Assembly: GCA_964624075.1 (NCBI GenBank)
Contig: CAZUWH010000012.1
Span: 7,782-71,781, forward strand
Source: CAZUWH01 sp964624075
GTDB lineage: Bacteria; Pseudomonadota; Alphaproteobacteria; Rhodospirillales; Rhodospirillaceae
DNA: 64,000 nucleotides
Direction of reading: 5' to 3'
Position 1 is the stretch's first letter, and every line of letters starts with the position of its first letter. Below, piece by piece: positions 1-8,375 of this stretch. The position numbers and the translations under genes were made by a program. The notes beneath the pieces are model-generated. The model ran no database searches. It saw only the letters and a list, made by a program, of their open reading frames with translations, and was not told where the DNA came from.

Positions 1-1
1 T

Positions 2-442
2 AGACAAGGTTTTTCCGTTCTGCGGTTCAATTTTCGTGGTGTTGGCCGGTCGCAGGGCCTGTTTGACAATGGGCGGGGGGAATTGGCCGACGCGGCTGCG
101 GCGTTTGACTGGTTGCAAGACGTCAATGCTGGTGCCACGGTGTGCTGGGTGGTCGGTTATTCGCTCGGGGCATGGGTTAGCATGCAGCTTTTGATGCGTT
201 GTCCTGAAGCCGCTGCCTTCATTTCGGTTTCACTGCCAGCTTGTATCGTTCCATTGCCGGGGCTGATCATTCTGGCACAGGAAGTCAGGGCTTATACCCA
301 TGAGCGCAAAGCTCAAGGGCCGCGGATTGCAGCCCGCCGGCGCCTGGGGGAGGTCACGATCAAGGCGCAAAGGTATTCTCTGGAGAGAACGGAGCCCCCC
401 CGGCGGGGAAAAAACCACCAGAGAGATGAGGCGTCTTTTCCA
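2..442 (+). pseudogene. alpha/beta hydrolase (COG2945 type), partial at window edge and broken at C-terminus
   Basis: The window opens inside a reading frame whose first 80 codons match the small alpha/beta hydrolase family: the FNFRGVGRSQG segment is followed by the nucleophile elbow GYSLGAW and FISVSLPA. Family members then continue with a conserved core strand, a catalytic Asp and an ADHFF-type His segment over about 90 residues. Here a weak PLPGLII segment follows, and after about base 290 none of the three plus frames shows the Asp or His motifs. The open frame instead runs on antisense through tadA to base 1093. An intact gene would end near base 440, just before the convergent tadA. 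I infer a frameshift or deletion in the last third. The 5' part lies outside the window. Confidence 0.6.
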
Positions 443-445
443 GGG

Positions 446-910
446 CTAGCGACGAATTGCAAAGAACTGCCGCAACAGGGTTGCAGCGCGACTCTCCTGC
501 AGGCCGCCATAGGCCTCTGGCCGATGCGAACAGAGGGGACGATCAAACAGACGGGGACCGTGCTCGACAGCGCCCCCTTTAGGATCGTAGGCCCCGAAGT
601 ACAAACGGCGGATACGGGCAAAAGTGATGGCGGCTGTGCACATGGGACAAGGTTCCAGAGTCACATAAAGATCACAGGCCGACAGGCGTGGTGCCGAACA
701 GGCCGCGGCAGCACGAAGCGCCAGCATTTCAGCGTGGGCAGTGGGGTCCGACCACTCTTTCACGCGATTGCCAGCGCGGGCCAGCAACCGGCCCGACCCG
801 GCCTCGATCACCACCGCCCCTACCGGAACCTCGCCACGCATAAAAGCCGCCTCGGCCTCGGTAAAAGCAACATCCATGGGAAACGGCGGGAGAGGAAAGG
901 TAGGCGGCAT
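446..910 (-). CDS. tadA: tRNA-specific adenosine deaminase TadA
   Basis: The 154-residue protein is a typical zinc deaminase that converts adenosine 34 to inosine in the anticodon of tRNA-Arg(ACG), an essential wobble modification. The zinc and catalytic motif HAE lies at residues 59-61, and the PCPMC motif with both cysteine ligands at 87-91. PVGAVV near residue 30 and the DPTAHAEM block are also characteristic of TadA rather than CMP or guanine deaminases. Length is normal for the family. It is convergent with the broken hydrolase and divergent from rpoZ; the 300-bp gap to rpoZ carries a tandem dyad repeat that could serve this promoter. Confidence 0.95.
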   Translation of the reverse strand: MPPTFPLPPFPMDVAFTEAEAAFMRGEVPVGAVVIEAGSGRLLARAGNRVKEWSDPTAHAEMLALRAAAACSAPRLSACDLYVTLEPCPMCTAAITFARIRRLYFGAYDPKGGAVEHGPRLFDRPLCSHRPEAYGGLQESRAATLLRQFFAIRR

Positions 911-1015
911 CTTTTTACACTTTCTGCTCGAGGGACGTCTGGCGTTGCAGGTTCCCTTGATGCAAAAGAAACATCTGACGGAGAAATATCCTGTTCAAAC
1001 AGGGCCCCTCGCCTT

Positions 1016-1049
1016 ATTGACATTCTGTCATTATTGACATTCCGTCATT
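1016..1049. repeat. tandem 17-bp repeat, each unit with a TGACA-N3-TGTCA dyad
   Basis: Two adjacent 17-bp units, ATTGACATTCTGTCATT and ATTGACATTCCGTCATT, differ at one base. The first contains a perfect 5-bp inverted repeat around a 3-base spacer; the second keeps four of five pairs. Each also contains TTGACA, which resembles a -35 box. The repeat lies between the divergent tadA and rpoZ genes, so a paired operator is plausible, but no regulator is indicated by the sequence. Confidence 0.5.
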
Positions 1050-1139
1050 CTCGCGCGGGCAAGACGATCTTTCGCGGTGTCCGTATCGTTTAAGAACCTT
1101 GCCCTTCGCCTGATTGCCCCGGAAGGTCCGCGGTGCGGA

Positions 1140-1168
1140 TTGCTTTTTGTGGTAAAGGGTCGTATACT
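1140..1168 (+). promoter_or_regulatory. sigma70-type promoter of rpoZ
   Basis: TTGCTT (1140-1145) and TATACT (1163-1168) are separated by exactly 17 bases, which is a near-consensus housekeeping promoter. Transcription would start near 1175, giving a leader of about 40 bases before the rpoZ ATG at 1214. An AGAGGG ribosome binding site at 1204-1209 lies five bases before the ATG. Confidence 0.7.
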
Positions 1169-1213
1169 ATATATACTGGATGCGCTTGGGATTGGTCATG
1201 ACAAGAGGGCAGA

Positions 1214-1690
1214 ATGGCGCGTGTAACAGTTGAAGATTGCATTCTGAGAGTGCCAAACCGGTTTGAGCTGGTCCTGCTAGCAGCTCAGCGTGCCCGTGGG
1301 ATTGGCACAGGCGTGGTGTTGACCGTGGCGCGCGACAACGACAAGAACCCTGTGGTGGCCCTGCGGGAAATCGCCGAGGGCACGGTAGGAATCGATCATC
1401 TTCGTCACGGCCTGGTTCAGAGCATGCAGAAACATGCCGGGCCGGATGAACCGAAAGAAGAAGGGAAAGCGCTGCTGCCAGAGATTGATTTCATTGCCGA
1501 TGCCGCGGAAGATGCGGCTTTTGAAGATGATGAGGAGGGGGACGCAGCCCTGGATGAGGAAATGGCAGAGGATGGTCTGAACCTGCAAGAGGGTGCCGTG
1601 GTGCTGGAGATCGAGGCGGAAGCCGTGGTCAGCGAGGCATTGCGAACGGGGATGGGCGATGAATCCGGCAAAGAGAAGGGCAAGCTCTGA
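1214..1690 (+). CDS. rpoZ: RNA polymerase omega subunit with long acidic tail
   Basis: The first 70 residues are a standard omega subunit (MARVTVEDC start, NRFELVLLAAQRAR helix, KNPVVALREIAEG), which binds the beta-prime subunit and aids assembly of RNA polymerase. At 158 residues it is longer than the usual 70-130. The extra length is a very acidic, low-complexity tail (residues about 75-158) rich in Glu, Asp and Ala. Placement directly upstream of the RelA/SpoT gene is the conserved alphaproteobacterial arrangement and also recalls the known ppGpp site at the omega/beta-prime interface. The start is fixed by the promoter and ribosome binding site upstream. Confidence 0.95.
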   Translation: MARVTVEDCILRVPNRFELVLLAAQRARGIGTGVVLTVARDNDKNPVVALREIAEGTVGIDHLRHGLVQSMQKHAGPDEPKEEGKALLPEIDFIADAAEDAAFEDDEEGDAALDEEMAEDGLNLQEGAVVLEIEAEAVVSEALRTGMGDESGKEKGKL

Positions 1691-1691
1691 A

Positions 1692-1740
1692 GAGCCCGCT
1701 TCAAAAGTTCCCTCCCCCCTCTGTTCACGGGGGAGAGGGC
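1692..1740. repeat. GC-rich palindromic repeat after rpoZ
   Basis: GAGCCCGCTTCAAAAG at 1692-1707, followed by a C-rich/G-rich pair (CCTCCCCCC ... GGGGGAGAGGG), matches the reverse complement of 35275-35312 (15 of 16 bases in the first block). The copy sits just after the rpoZ stop. The remaining bases to 1943 are gene-free and hold further purine-rich stretches but no recognisable gene. Confidence 0.55.
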
Positions 1741-1943
1741 AGGAGGAGGGGACCTGATGTCTCCCGAGGTTTGCGCCTGGAAGGGTAAGGGCCTTTGACA
1801 GGCGGCGATGTTCCTGGTTGGGGTGTCGTGCTCTCCTCTTGACCTTCTCCCTACTGCCTATGAAAAAGGAGGAGAGCGGTCTCTGAGTTCCCGGTTGGCG
1901 TGGTGACATCGCCGGACGAAAGCACGGTGGACAGGGCGCAAGG

Positions 1944-4079
1944 ATGCTCCGGCAGTTCGAACTTGTCGAGCGAATCAAGTCATACGATCCCAACGCGGAC
2001 GAGGATGCGATCAACCGCGCTTATGTCTATGCCATGAAAATGCATGGAGCCCAGAAGCGCGCTTCGGGTGACCCTTATTTCTCCCATCCGATCGAAGTGG
2101 CCGGCATCCTGACCCGGTTCAAGCTCGATACGTCTTCCATCATCACGGCTTTGTTGCATGATACCATCGAGGACACGTCGGTCACGCTGACAGACATCGA
2201 AGCGCTGTTTGGTTCGGAAGTGGCCCGGCTAGTGGATGGTGTCACAAAACTGACCCGCATCCAGCTCCAGTCAGATCGGACTAAACAGGCGGAGAACTTC
2301 CGCAAGCTTGTGCTGGCTATGTCGGAGGATATTCGTGTTCTCCTGGTCAAACTAGCCGATCGTGTTCACAACATGCGCACCCTGCACTACGTACGCAACA
2401 TGGACAAGCGGCGCCGGATCGCGCTCGAAACGATGGAAATCTATGCGCCGCTCGCCGAACGGATCGGCATGCATGAAATTAAGAATGACCTGGAGGAGCT
2501 AGCCTTTGCCGAGCTGCATTCAGACGCACGGGAGTCTCTTGTCACCCGCCTCAAGTTCCTGCGTGAACTGGACGGCAACCTAATCGTCCGTATCATCGAC
2601 CAGCTCCGGGAGACCCTTCGTCAGGCCGGTATCGACATAGTCTGCTCAGGACGCGAGAAAACGCCCTATTCCATCTGGCGCAAGATGCAGCGCAAGAATG
2701 TGGAGTTTGAACAGCTATCGGATATTATGGCGTTCCGGGTGATCGTCATAAGTGTCGAGGACTGTTACCGAGCGCTTGGCGCCATCCACGGCAAGTATCC
2801 CATGGTGCCGGGGCGCTTCAAGGATTACATTTCGACGCCGAAGCCCAACGGCTACCGCTCCCTGCATACCGGCATCATCGGCCCGGAACGCCATCGAATC
2901 GAGGTTCAGATCCGTACCCAGGAGATGCATGAAATCGACGAGCTGGGCGTCGCTGCGCATTGGCAATACAAGCAGGGGGCCAGGAATGTCGATGGCCGTC
3001 AGTACAGGTGGTTGCGGGAACTTTTGGAGATTCTCGAGCATACATCCGGGCCGGAAGAGTTCCTGGAGCATACCAAGCTGGAAATGTTTCAGGATCAGGT
3101 GTTCTGCTTCACGCCCAAGGGTGACCTGATCAGTCTGCCGAGCGGTGCAACGCCGGTCGATTTCGCCTACGCCGTTCACACGGCCATCGGGGACACCTGC
3201 GTCGGGGCCAAGATCAACGGCCGCATGATGCCGTTGCGAACCGTTCTGCAAAACGGCGATCAGGTCGGGATCGTGACATCGAAGGCCCAGACGCCCTCCC
3301 CGGAATGGGAACGCTTCGTCGTCACCGGCAAGGCGAGGGCCCGCATCCGGCGCTTCATCCGTACCCAGACCCGCGCCCAGTACATAGGGCTTGGCCGGGC
3401 CATTCTGCAACGGACTTTCCGCCAGGAGGGCTACGAATACGCCGAAAAAGGCCTGGAGGGGGTGACCAGGAAATTCAAGACCCAGACTGTCGATGACTTG
3501 TGCAGCATGGTTGGGGAAGGGCTTTTGACCGGTCGCGAGGTGGTCACAGCGGTCTATCCTGGTCTCAAGATGAGCCGAATCGGCAAGATCGTTTCCATTG
3601 CCACCCACCGTCACAAGCCCAGGCCGAAAGAAAGCGTTCCTATTCGCGGTCTCATCGCCGGCATGGCAGTGCATTATGCCGGCTGTTGCCACCCATTGCC
3701 GGGGGACCGGATTGTCGGCATCGTGACCACCGGCAAGGGCGTGACCATTCATACCATCGACTGTGACGTCCTGGAACAGTATGGAGAGCAGACCGATCGA
3801 TGGCTGGATCTGTCGTGGGGAGAGGATCTGGAAGGAACCGCTCATGTCGGGCGGATCAATCTGGTGGTGACCAACGAGCCTGGCACGCTTGGCGCTTTGT
3901 CCACGGTGATCGCCCGGAACCAGGGCAACATCACCAACCTCAAGATCACCAACCGTACCGCCGATTTCTTTGATATGCTGATCGATGTGGAAGTGCGGGA
4001 CGTGCGGCACCTGACTAACATCATTGCCGCCCTGCGGGCCAGTTTGGCCATCAGCTCGGTAGAGCGGGCGCACATATAG
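1944..4079 (+). CDS. spoT: bifunctional (p)ppGpp synthetase/hydrolase (Rel/SpoT family)
   Basis: This 711-residue protein has the full Rel architecture. The N-terminal HD hydrolase domain shows H48, the HDTIED motif at 72-77 and D139/N143 in LADRVHNM, so ppGpp hydrolysis should be intact. The synthetase domain follows with YSIWRKMQRK and PKPNGYRSLHT near residues 225-310. A TGS domain (FTPKGDLISLPSGATPVDFA) lies near 390-440 and an ACT domain occupies the last 70 residues. It makes and degrades the stringent-response alarmone, and in alphaproteobacteria is normally the only long Rel protein. The ATG at 1944 gives the conserved N-terminus (M-L-R-Q-F-E). It lies 253 bases after rpoZ. Confidence 0.96.
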   Translation: MLRQFELVERIKSYDPNADEDAINRAYVYAMKMHGAQKRASGDPYFSHPIEVAGILTRFKLDTSSIITALLHDTIEDTSVTLTDIEALFGSEVARLVDGVTKLTRIQLQSDRTKQAENFRKLVLAMSEDIRVLLVKLADRVHNMRTLHYVRNMDKRRRIALETMEIYAPLAERIGMHEIKNDLEELAFAELHSDARESLVTRLKFLRELDGNLIVRIIDQLRETLRQAGIDIVCSGREKTPYSIWRKMQRKNVEFEQLSDIMAFRVIVISVEDCYRALGAIHGKYPMVPGRFKDYISTPKPNGYRSLHTGIIGPERHRIEVQIRTQEMHEIDELGVAAHWQYKQGARNVDGRQYRWLRELLEILEHTSGPEEFLEHTKLEMFQDQVFCFTPKGDLISLPSGATPVDFAYAVHTAIGDTCVGAKINGRMMPLRTVLQNGDQVGIVTSKAQTPSPEWERFVVTGKARARIRRFIRTQTRAQYIGLGRAILQRTFRQEGYEYAEKGLEGVTRKFKTQTVDDLCSMVGEGLLTGREVVTAVYPGLKMSRIGKIVSIATHRHKPRPKESVPIRGLIAGMAVHYAGCCHPLPGDRIVGIVTTGKGVTIHTIDCDVLEQYGEQTDRWLDLSWGEDLEGTAHVGRINLVVTNEPGTLGALSTVIARNQGNITNLKITNRTADFFDMLIDVEVRDVRHLTNIIAALRASLAISSVERAHI

Positions 4080-4220
4080 TATACTTTAAAGGGTGGTCTC
4101 TCAGATTTACGGTTTCCGGAAAGTTCCTGGGCGCGCGGTGATCTTTGCCCGCGCGCCGGTGAACGGGAGGCTTCCCGGCAAAGAGCTGGTTTTGATAGCA
4201 TGATCACAGGAGAGATGCTC

Positions 4221-4988
4221 ATGACCCGCACCCTGCGCCTGGGGGTGAACATTGATCATGTGGCCACCATCCGCAATGCGCGGGGCGGGCGTCATCCGGA
4301 TCCGGTGCGCGCGGCGCATCTAGCAGCGGCCGCCGGAGCGGATGGAATCACCGCTCATTTGCGCGAGGATCGTCGTCATATTTCCGATGACGACATCGCC
4401 CGGCTGATTGGCGAGATCAATCTTCCCCTCAATCTGGAAATGGCTGCAACCGTCGAGATGATAGACGTTGCCCTGCGCCATCGCCCCCATGCCGTCTGTG
4501 TGGTCCCGGAACGGCGCGAGGAGCGCACGACCGAGGGTGGACTGAATGTGACCGGCCAACGGAGGCTCTTGGCGCCGTTGGTTCAGCGTCTGGGGGAGAC
4601 CGGCATCCGCGTGTCGCTGTTCATCGAACCCGAACCGGCTCAACTTGAGGCGGCCGCGGCGATTGGCGTGCCGGTAGTTGAGCTGCACACCGGAGCCTAT
4701 TGCGAGGCAACAGGCACAGCGCGTGACCATGAACTGGCCCGTCTGGCCGTTGCCGCTGCCCATGCAGCAGGTCTTGGTCTTGAGTGCCATGCCGGACACG
4801 GATTGAGCTATGAGAATGTTGGCCCCGTGGCTGTCTTGCCGACCATCGTCGAGCTGAACATTGGTCATTTTTTGGTGGGCGAGGCCATTTTCGGCGGATT
4901 GGACAGTGCCATCAGACGGATGCGGGCGGTGATGGACGAGACGCGCGTTGCGGCCGACAGACGGCGCGATACAACGGGGGCCTCATGA
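4221..4988 (+). CDS. pdxJ: pyridoxine 5'-phosphate synthase PdxJ
   Basis: The 255-residue TIM-barrel protein condenses 1-deoxyxylulose 5-phosphate with 3-amino-2-oxopropyl phosphate in the DXP-dependent vitamin B6 pathway. LGVNIDHVATIRNARGG at the N-terminus (N10, D12, H13), the GADGITAHLREDRRHI phosphate-binding region, NLEMA and the C-terminal NIGHFLVGEAIF are family signatures. Two earlier in-frame ATGs exist at 4200 and 4215, but AGGAGA at 4208-4213 is correctly spaced only for the ATG at 4221. Its stop overlaps acpS by four bases, and the pair is translationally coupled. Confidence 0.96.
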   Translation: MTRTLRLGVNIDHVATIRNARGGRHPDPVRAAHLAAAAGADGITAHLREDRRHISDDDIARLIGEINLPLNLEMAATVEMIDVALRHRPHAVCVVPERREERTTEGGLNVTGQRRLLAPLVQRLGETGIRVSLFIEPEPAQLEAAAAIGVPVVELHTGAYCEATGTARDHELARLAVAAAHAAGLGLECHAGHGLSYENVGPVAVLPTIVELNIGHFLVGEAIFGGLDSAIRRMRAVMDETRVAADRRRDTTGAS

Positions 4989-5428
4989 TTATCGGTCTTG
5001 GCGCCGACCTGATCGATATCCGTCGGATCGAACGGGCGATGGTCCGTTTCGGGGATCGTTTCCTCGCCCGTTTTTTCACCACTGCCGAACGGAAACGGGC
5101 CGAGAAAAGTCGTGCGGATTTGCACACCCATGCGGCAGTCTATGCCAAACGGTTCGCCGCCAAGGAAGCCTGCGCGAAAGCCCTGGGAACCGGATTCACC
5201 GCCGGTGTCGTCGGGCGGGACATTGGCGTGGTTAATGACGCTTCGGGACGACCGGTCCTACACCTGACCGGCAGAGCTGCGCATCGCTTGGCGACCCTCG
5301 TTCCCCCTGGACAGGTGGCGCGGATCAATGTCACGCTCAGCGACGATTATCCGTTTGCGAAAGCCGTGGTAATCATTTCGGCAGTTCCGGATTCAGGCGC
5401 GGCGGAAGCGGGCAGGATCGTATCTTGA
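4985..5428 (+). CDS. acpS: holo-[acyl-carrier-protein] synthase
   Basis: AcpS transfers 4'-phosphopantetheine from CoA to apo-ACP, activating it for fatty acid synthesis. The 147-residue protein shows the two Mg-binding motifs: GLGADLIDIRRIE with D8, and FAAKEACAKALG with E61. Length is slightly above the usual 125-140 because of an unconserved tail after residue 130. The ATG overlaps the pdxJ stop (ATGA). The order pdxJ-acpS-lepB-rnc-era is conserved across alphaproteobacteria. Confidence 0.95.
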   Translation: MIIGLGADLIDIRRIERAMVRFGDRFLARFFTTAERKRAEKSRADLHTHAAVYAKRFAAKEACAKALGTGFTAGVVGRDIGVVNDASGRPVLHLTGRAAHRLATLVPPGQVARINVTLSDDYPFAKAVVIISAVPDSGAAEAGRIVS

Positions 5429-6228
5429 CAGAGCCAGCCAAGACTGGCTTGATCGCACCCGCGGAATGCGAACGTGACGATTGTTTGATGAAAAAGAAAA
5501 GACCCCCCAGCGGCGGTATCGGTGAAACGATCAGAACCATCCTTTATGCTGTTCTGATCGCACTAGTCGTGCGTACCTTCGCCTTTGAACCTTTCAACAT
5601 TCCTTCTGGATCGATGAACCCAACCTTGTTGGTTGGCGATTATCTGTTTGTCTCGAAATACAGCTACGGCTATAGTCGGCATGCGCTGCCGTTCAGCCTG
5701 CCATTGTTTCGGGGACGACTTCTGGCCCAGACGCCGCAGCGGGGCGATGTGGCCGTCTTCAAGGTGCCCACCGACAACAAGACAGACTATATCAAGCGGG
5801 TCATCGGCCTCCCGGGCGATCGGGTCCAGATGATCAACGGGTTGCTCCATATCAATGGCATGCCGGTGCGGCGCGAGCGCATTGATGATTTCGTAGCCGA
5901 GGACGGATACGGCAACGCTCATGTCTATGCACAGTATGTCGAGAGTCTGCCCAATGGCGTCCGGCACAGGATCATCGAGCTGTTGGACGACGCTCCATTT
6001 GACAACACGCGCGAATTTATGGTACCCGAAGGACGTTATTTCATGATGGGCGACAACCGGGATAATTCCAGTGACAGTCGTTCCATCGTGGGGCCCGTTC
6101 CGTTCGAGAACTTTGTCGGCCGGGCTGAAGTCCTGTTCTTCTCGACCGACAACAGCGCCCGTTTCTGGGAAGCGTGGAAATGGCCGTGGGCGATTCGCTT
6201 CTCCCGTTTTCTCAAACCCATTGATTGA
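5425..6228 (+). CDS. lepB: signal peptidase I
   Basis: Membrane-bound serine/lysine protease that removes Sec and Tat signal peptides. Numbered from the TTG at 5425 (267 residues), a single transmembrane segment lies near 35-52, the nucleophile is S63 in PSGSMNPTL, the general-base lysine is K124 in DYIKRVIGLPGD, and GDNRDNSSDSR forms the conserved late box. Two starts are possible. The TTG at 5425 overlaps the acpS stop and has GCAGGA upstream; the ATG at 5488 gives a more typical N-terminus (MKKKRPPSGG, 246 residues) but lacks a clear ribosome binding site. The catalytic core is complete either way. Confidence 0.94.
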   Translation: MTEPAKTGLIAPAECERDDCLMKKKRPPSGGIGETIRTILYAVLIALVVRTFAFEPFNIPSGSMNPTLLVGDYLFVSKYSYGYSRHALPFSLPLFRGRLLAQTPQRGDVAVFKVPTDNKTDYIKRVIGLPGDRVQMINGLLHINGMPVRRERIDDFVAEDGYGNAHVYAQYVESLPNGVRHRIIELLDDAPFDNTREFMVPEGRYFMMGDNRDNSSDSRSIVGPVPFENFVGRAEVLFFSTDNSARFWEAWKWPWAIRFSRFLKPID

Positions 6229-6386
6229 CCGTGACGACGGGGCCGGTAGCAGAGCCGACAGAAGAACATACGGGCAAAAGGGTTGGGGGCAGACGCTCTT
6301 CTGCCCAGCCGGCCCGATGGCGGCGCAAAGGGGAAGCATGGAAGTGTGTCGTTTTATTCAGGTCGCGATTCATGTCAAGGGCTCTC

Positions 6387-7112
6387 ATGGCTACCCGATT
6401 GCATCATAATGCGGTTTCAGGTCCAGATGGTTTCTGCTTGGCCAGTCTGCAACGCGTGCTCAGGCACGATTTCAGCGCTGGGATCACCCTTCTGCGGGAG
6501 GCGTTGACCCATCCGAGTGCTGCACCGTTGGCTCTGCGCGGACGGGCAACTACCTATGAGCGGCTAGAATTTCTCGGCGATCGGGTTCTTGCCTTAGCTG
6601 TAGCAGATATGCTTCTTACCCGTTTCACGACCGAAAAGGAAGGCGCTCTGGCACAACGGCACGCGGCTCTAGTCCGTCGGGAGGCACTGGCACGGGTGGC
6701 GCGGCAGATCAATCTGGGACTGTGCCTGATCCTGTCTGGAGGAGAGGAGGACGCCGGTGGTCGCGGCAACCCTGCCATTTTGGCCGATGCCTGTGAATCG
6801 GTCATCGGAGCATTGTTCATCAGTGCCGGCTTCGAAGTGGCACGGAATTTCATCCGTAGCCAGTGGACGCCGTTGATGGAAGAAGCGGCTACACCGCCGA
6901 AGGATGCCAAGACGGCATTGCAGGAATGGGCACAAGGCTTGGGACGGCCCTTGCCGGTTTATGAAATTCTGAGCACGGCCGGACCCGCCCATGAACCAAC
7001 CTTTTCCGTCGTGGTCACGGTGGAGGGCGAGGCGTCCGTCATGGCTTCCGGCAGCTCGAAACGATTGGCCGAACAGGCAGCGGCCCAGGCCCTGTTGGAG
7101 CGGGTGCGGTGA
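6387..7112 (+). CDS. rnc: ribonuclease III
   Basis: RNase III cleaves double-stranded RNA in rRNA precursors and regulatory duplexes. From the ATG at 6387 (241 residues) the signature ERLEFLGDRVL lies at 58-68, the second catalytic pair D134/E137 in LADACESVIGA, and a double-stranded RNA-binding domain fills the last 70 residues, ending in SSKRLAEQAAAQALL. The frame stays open upstream to 6225, but those 54 codons do not resemble the family, and AAGGG at 6377-6381 fits the ATG at 6387. The stop overlaps the era start by four bases. Confidence 0.94.
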   Translation: MATRLHHNAVSGPDGFCLASLQRVLRHDFSAGITLLREALTHPSAAPLALRGRATTYERLEFLGDRVLALAVADMLLTRFTTEKEGALAQRHAALVRREALARVARQINLGLCLILSGGEEDAGGRGNPAILADACESVIGALFISAGFEVARNFIRSQWTPLMEEAATPPKDAKTALQEWAQGLGRPLPVYEILSTAGPAHEPTFSVVVTVEGEASVMASGSSKRLAEQAAAQALLERVR

Positions 7113-8059
7113 ACGACTGTTCCGATCCTCATGATGGCGCAAGGGAAAGCCGTGCCCCTGAGACAGAAAACGGGCCCCTCCGGGCATCGTGCATTGCCGT
7201 GATCGGGGCTCCCAATGCCGGCAAGTCCACTCTGGTCAACCGCATTGTCGGTGCCAAGATCAGCATCGTTTCGCCTAAGGTCCAGACCACCCGCACGCGG
7301 GTGCGCGGCATTGTCAGGTTTGACTGGACGCAACTCGTCTTTACAGACACGCCCGGTATTTTCCAACCCCGGCGCCGGCTGGAGCGGGCCATGGTCCAGG
7401 CGGCCTGGGAAGGGACAGTCGGTGCCGATGAAATCGTCCTGGTTGTCGATGCCAGAGCCGGCATGACCAACGAGGTCCTCGCCCTCGTCGCCGCCCTGCA
7501 AGGCAGGCAAGCCGTCCTGGTCTTCAACAAGATCGACCTGATCCAGCCCGAGCGCCTGCTGGAATTGACAGAGCGCATGAACACACGGGGCGCTTTCACG
7601 GAAGCTTTCATGGTTTCGGCGCAGACGGGTGACGGCGTTGTGGACTTGGTGACTCTGCTGGCCCGACGGGCGCCGGTGGGCCCCTGGCTGTTCCCCGAGG
7701 AGGAAATCTCCGACATGCCTATGCGCCTGCTCGCGGCGGAAATCACGCGCGAGAAGATCTTCTTCCAGTTGCATCAGGAGCTGCCTTATTCGACCATGGT
7801 CCTGACCGATGGCTGGGAGGAACGGGACGATGGTAGCGTGCGAATTGATCAGACGATCATCGTATTGCGGAAGAACCAGCGCGGCATCGTGCTGGGCAAG
7901 GGCGGAAGCCGTATCAAGTCCATTGGCTGGGCTGCCCGGCAGGAGCTGGAAGGAGCATTCGAGCGCCGTGTTCATTTATTCCTCCATGTGCAGGTGGATG
8001 AACATTGGCTGGAAGACCGCGGCTACTATCGCGCGTGGTTGCTGGATTTCGAGGCTTGA
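7109..8059 (+). CDS. era: GTPase Era
   Basis: Era is the essential GTPase that binds the 3' end of 16S rRNA during small-subunit maturation. The G1 motif GAPNAGKST is at 33-41, G3 DTPG at 80-83 and G4 NKID at 140-143. The C-terminal KH domain shows VLGKGGSRIKSIG. Total length is 316 residues; the first 25 or so are an unconserved extension. Translation starts at GTG 7109 inside the rnc stop, coupling the two genes. Confidence 0.96.
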   Translation: MNDCSDPHDGARESRAPETENGPLRASCIAVIGAPNAGKSTLVNRIVGAKISIVSPKVQTTRTRVRGIVRFDWTQLVFTDTPGIFQPRRRLERAMVQAAWEGTVGADEIVLVVDARAGMTNEVLALVAALQGRQAVLVFNKIDLIQPERLLELTERMNTRGAFTEAFMVSAQTGDGVVDLVTLLARRAPVGPWLFPEEEISDMPMRLLAAEITREKIFFQLHQELPYSTMVLTDGWEERDDGSVRIDQTIIVLRKNQRGIVLGKGGSRIKSIGWAARQELEGAFERRVHLFLHVQVDEHWLEDRGYYRAWLLDFEA

Positions 8060-8102
8060 CGGGATTTGAAGTACGGTGCCTTGAGGGGAGAAGGGGGTAA
8101 GC

Positions 8103-8375
8103 ATGGCAGAAAGTGGCATGGTTCTCCTCTGGCTTGGCGTCGCCTTGACCGGGAGCGTGGTCTGGCGTCGGTGGCGGGCCGGAGCCTTCCTCAGGGCCGT
8201 CCCGCCACCGCCCGCTGACCGTGAGAACGGGCCTGGTCGTGATGGTGACAGGGCTGGCGTTGTGGACAGTGGCGGCCAGGGTGTCCTGATCGAGGGGGCA
8301 TGGAGTGGACTGAGGAGGCCATCGTTCTGGCAGCGCACCCGTATGGTGAAAAGGGGCTCATCGTTTCCCTGCTGA
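8103..8375 (+). CDS. possible small membrane protein between era and recO
   Basis: A 90-codon frame begins with a hydrophobic stretch (MVLLWLGVALTGSVVW) and is preceded by a strong purine-rich site, GAAGGGGG, a few bases before the ATG. Beyond residue 30 it is low-complexity, and it overlaps the recO start (8300) by 76 bases. I do not recognise it. It may be a genuine small gene, a decayed one, or a chance frame whose purine-rich leader belongs to something else. Confidence 0.25.
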   Translation: MAESGMVLLWLGVALTGSVVWRRWRAGAFLRAVPPPPADRENGPGRDGDRAGVVDSGGQGVLIEGAWSGLRRPSFWQRTRMVKRGSSFPC

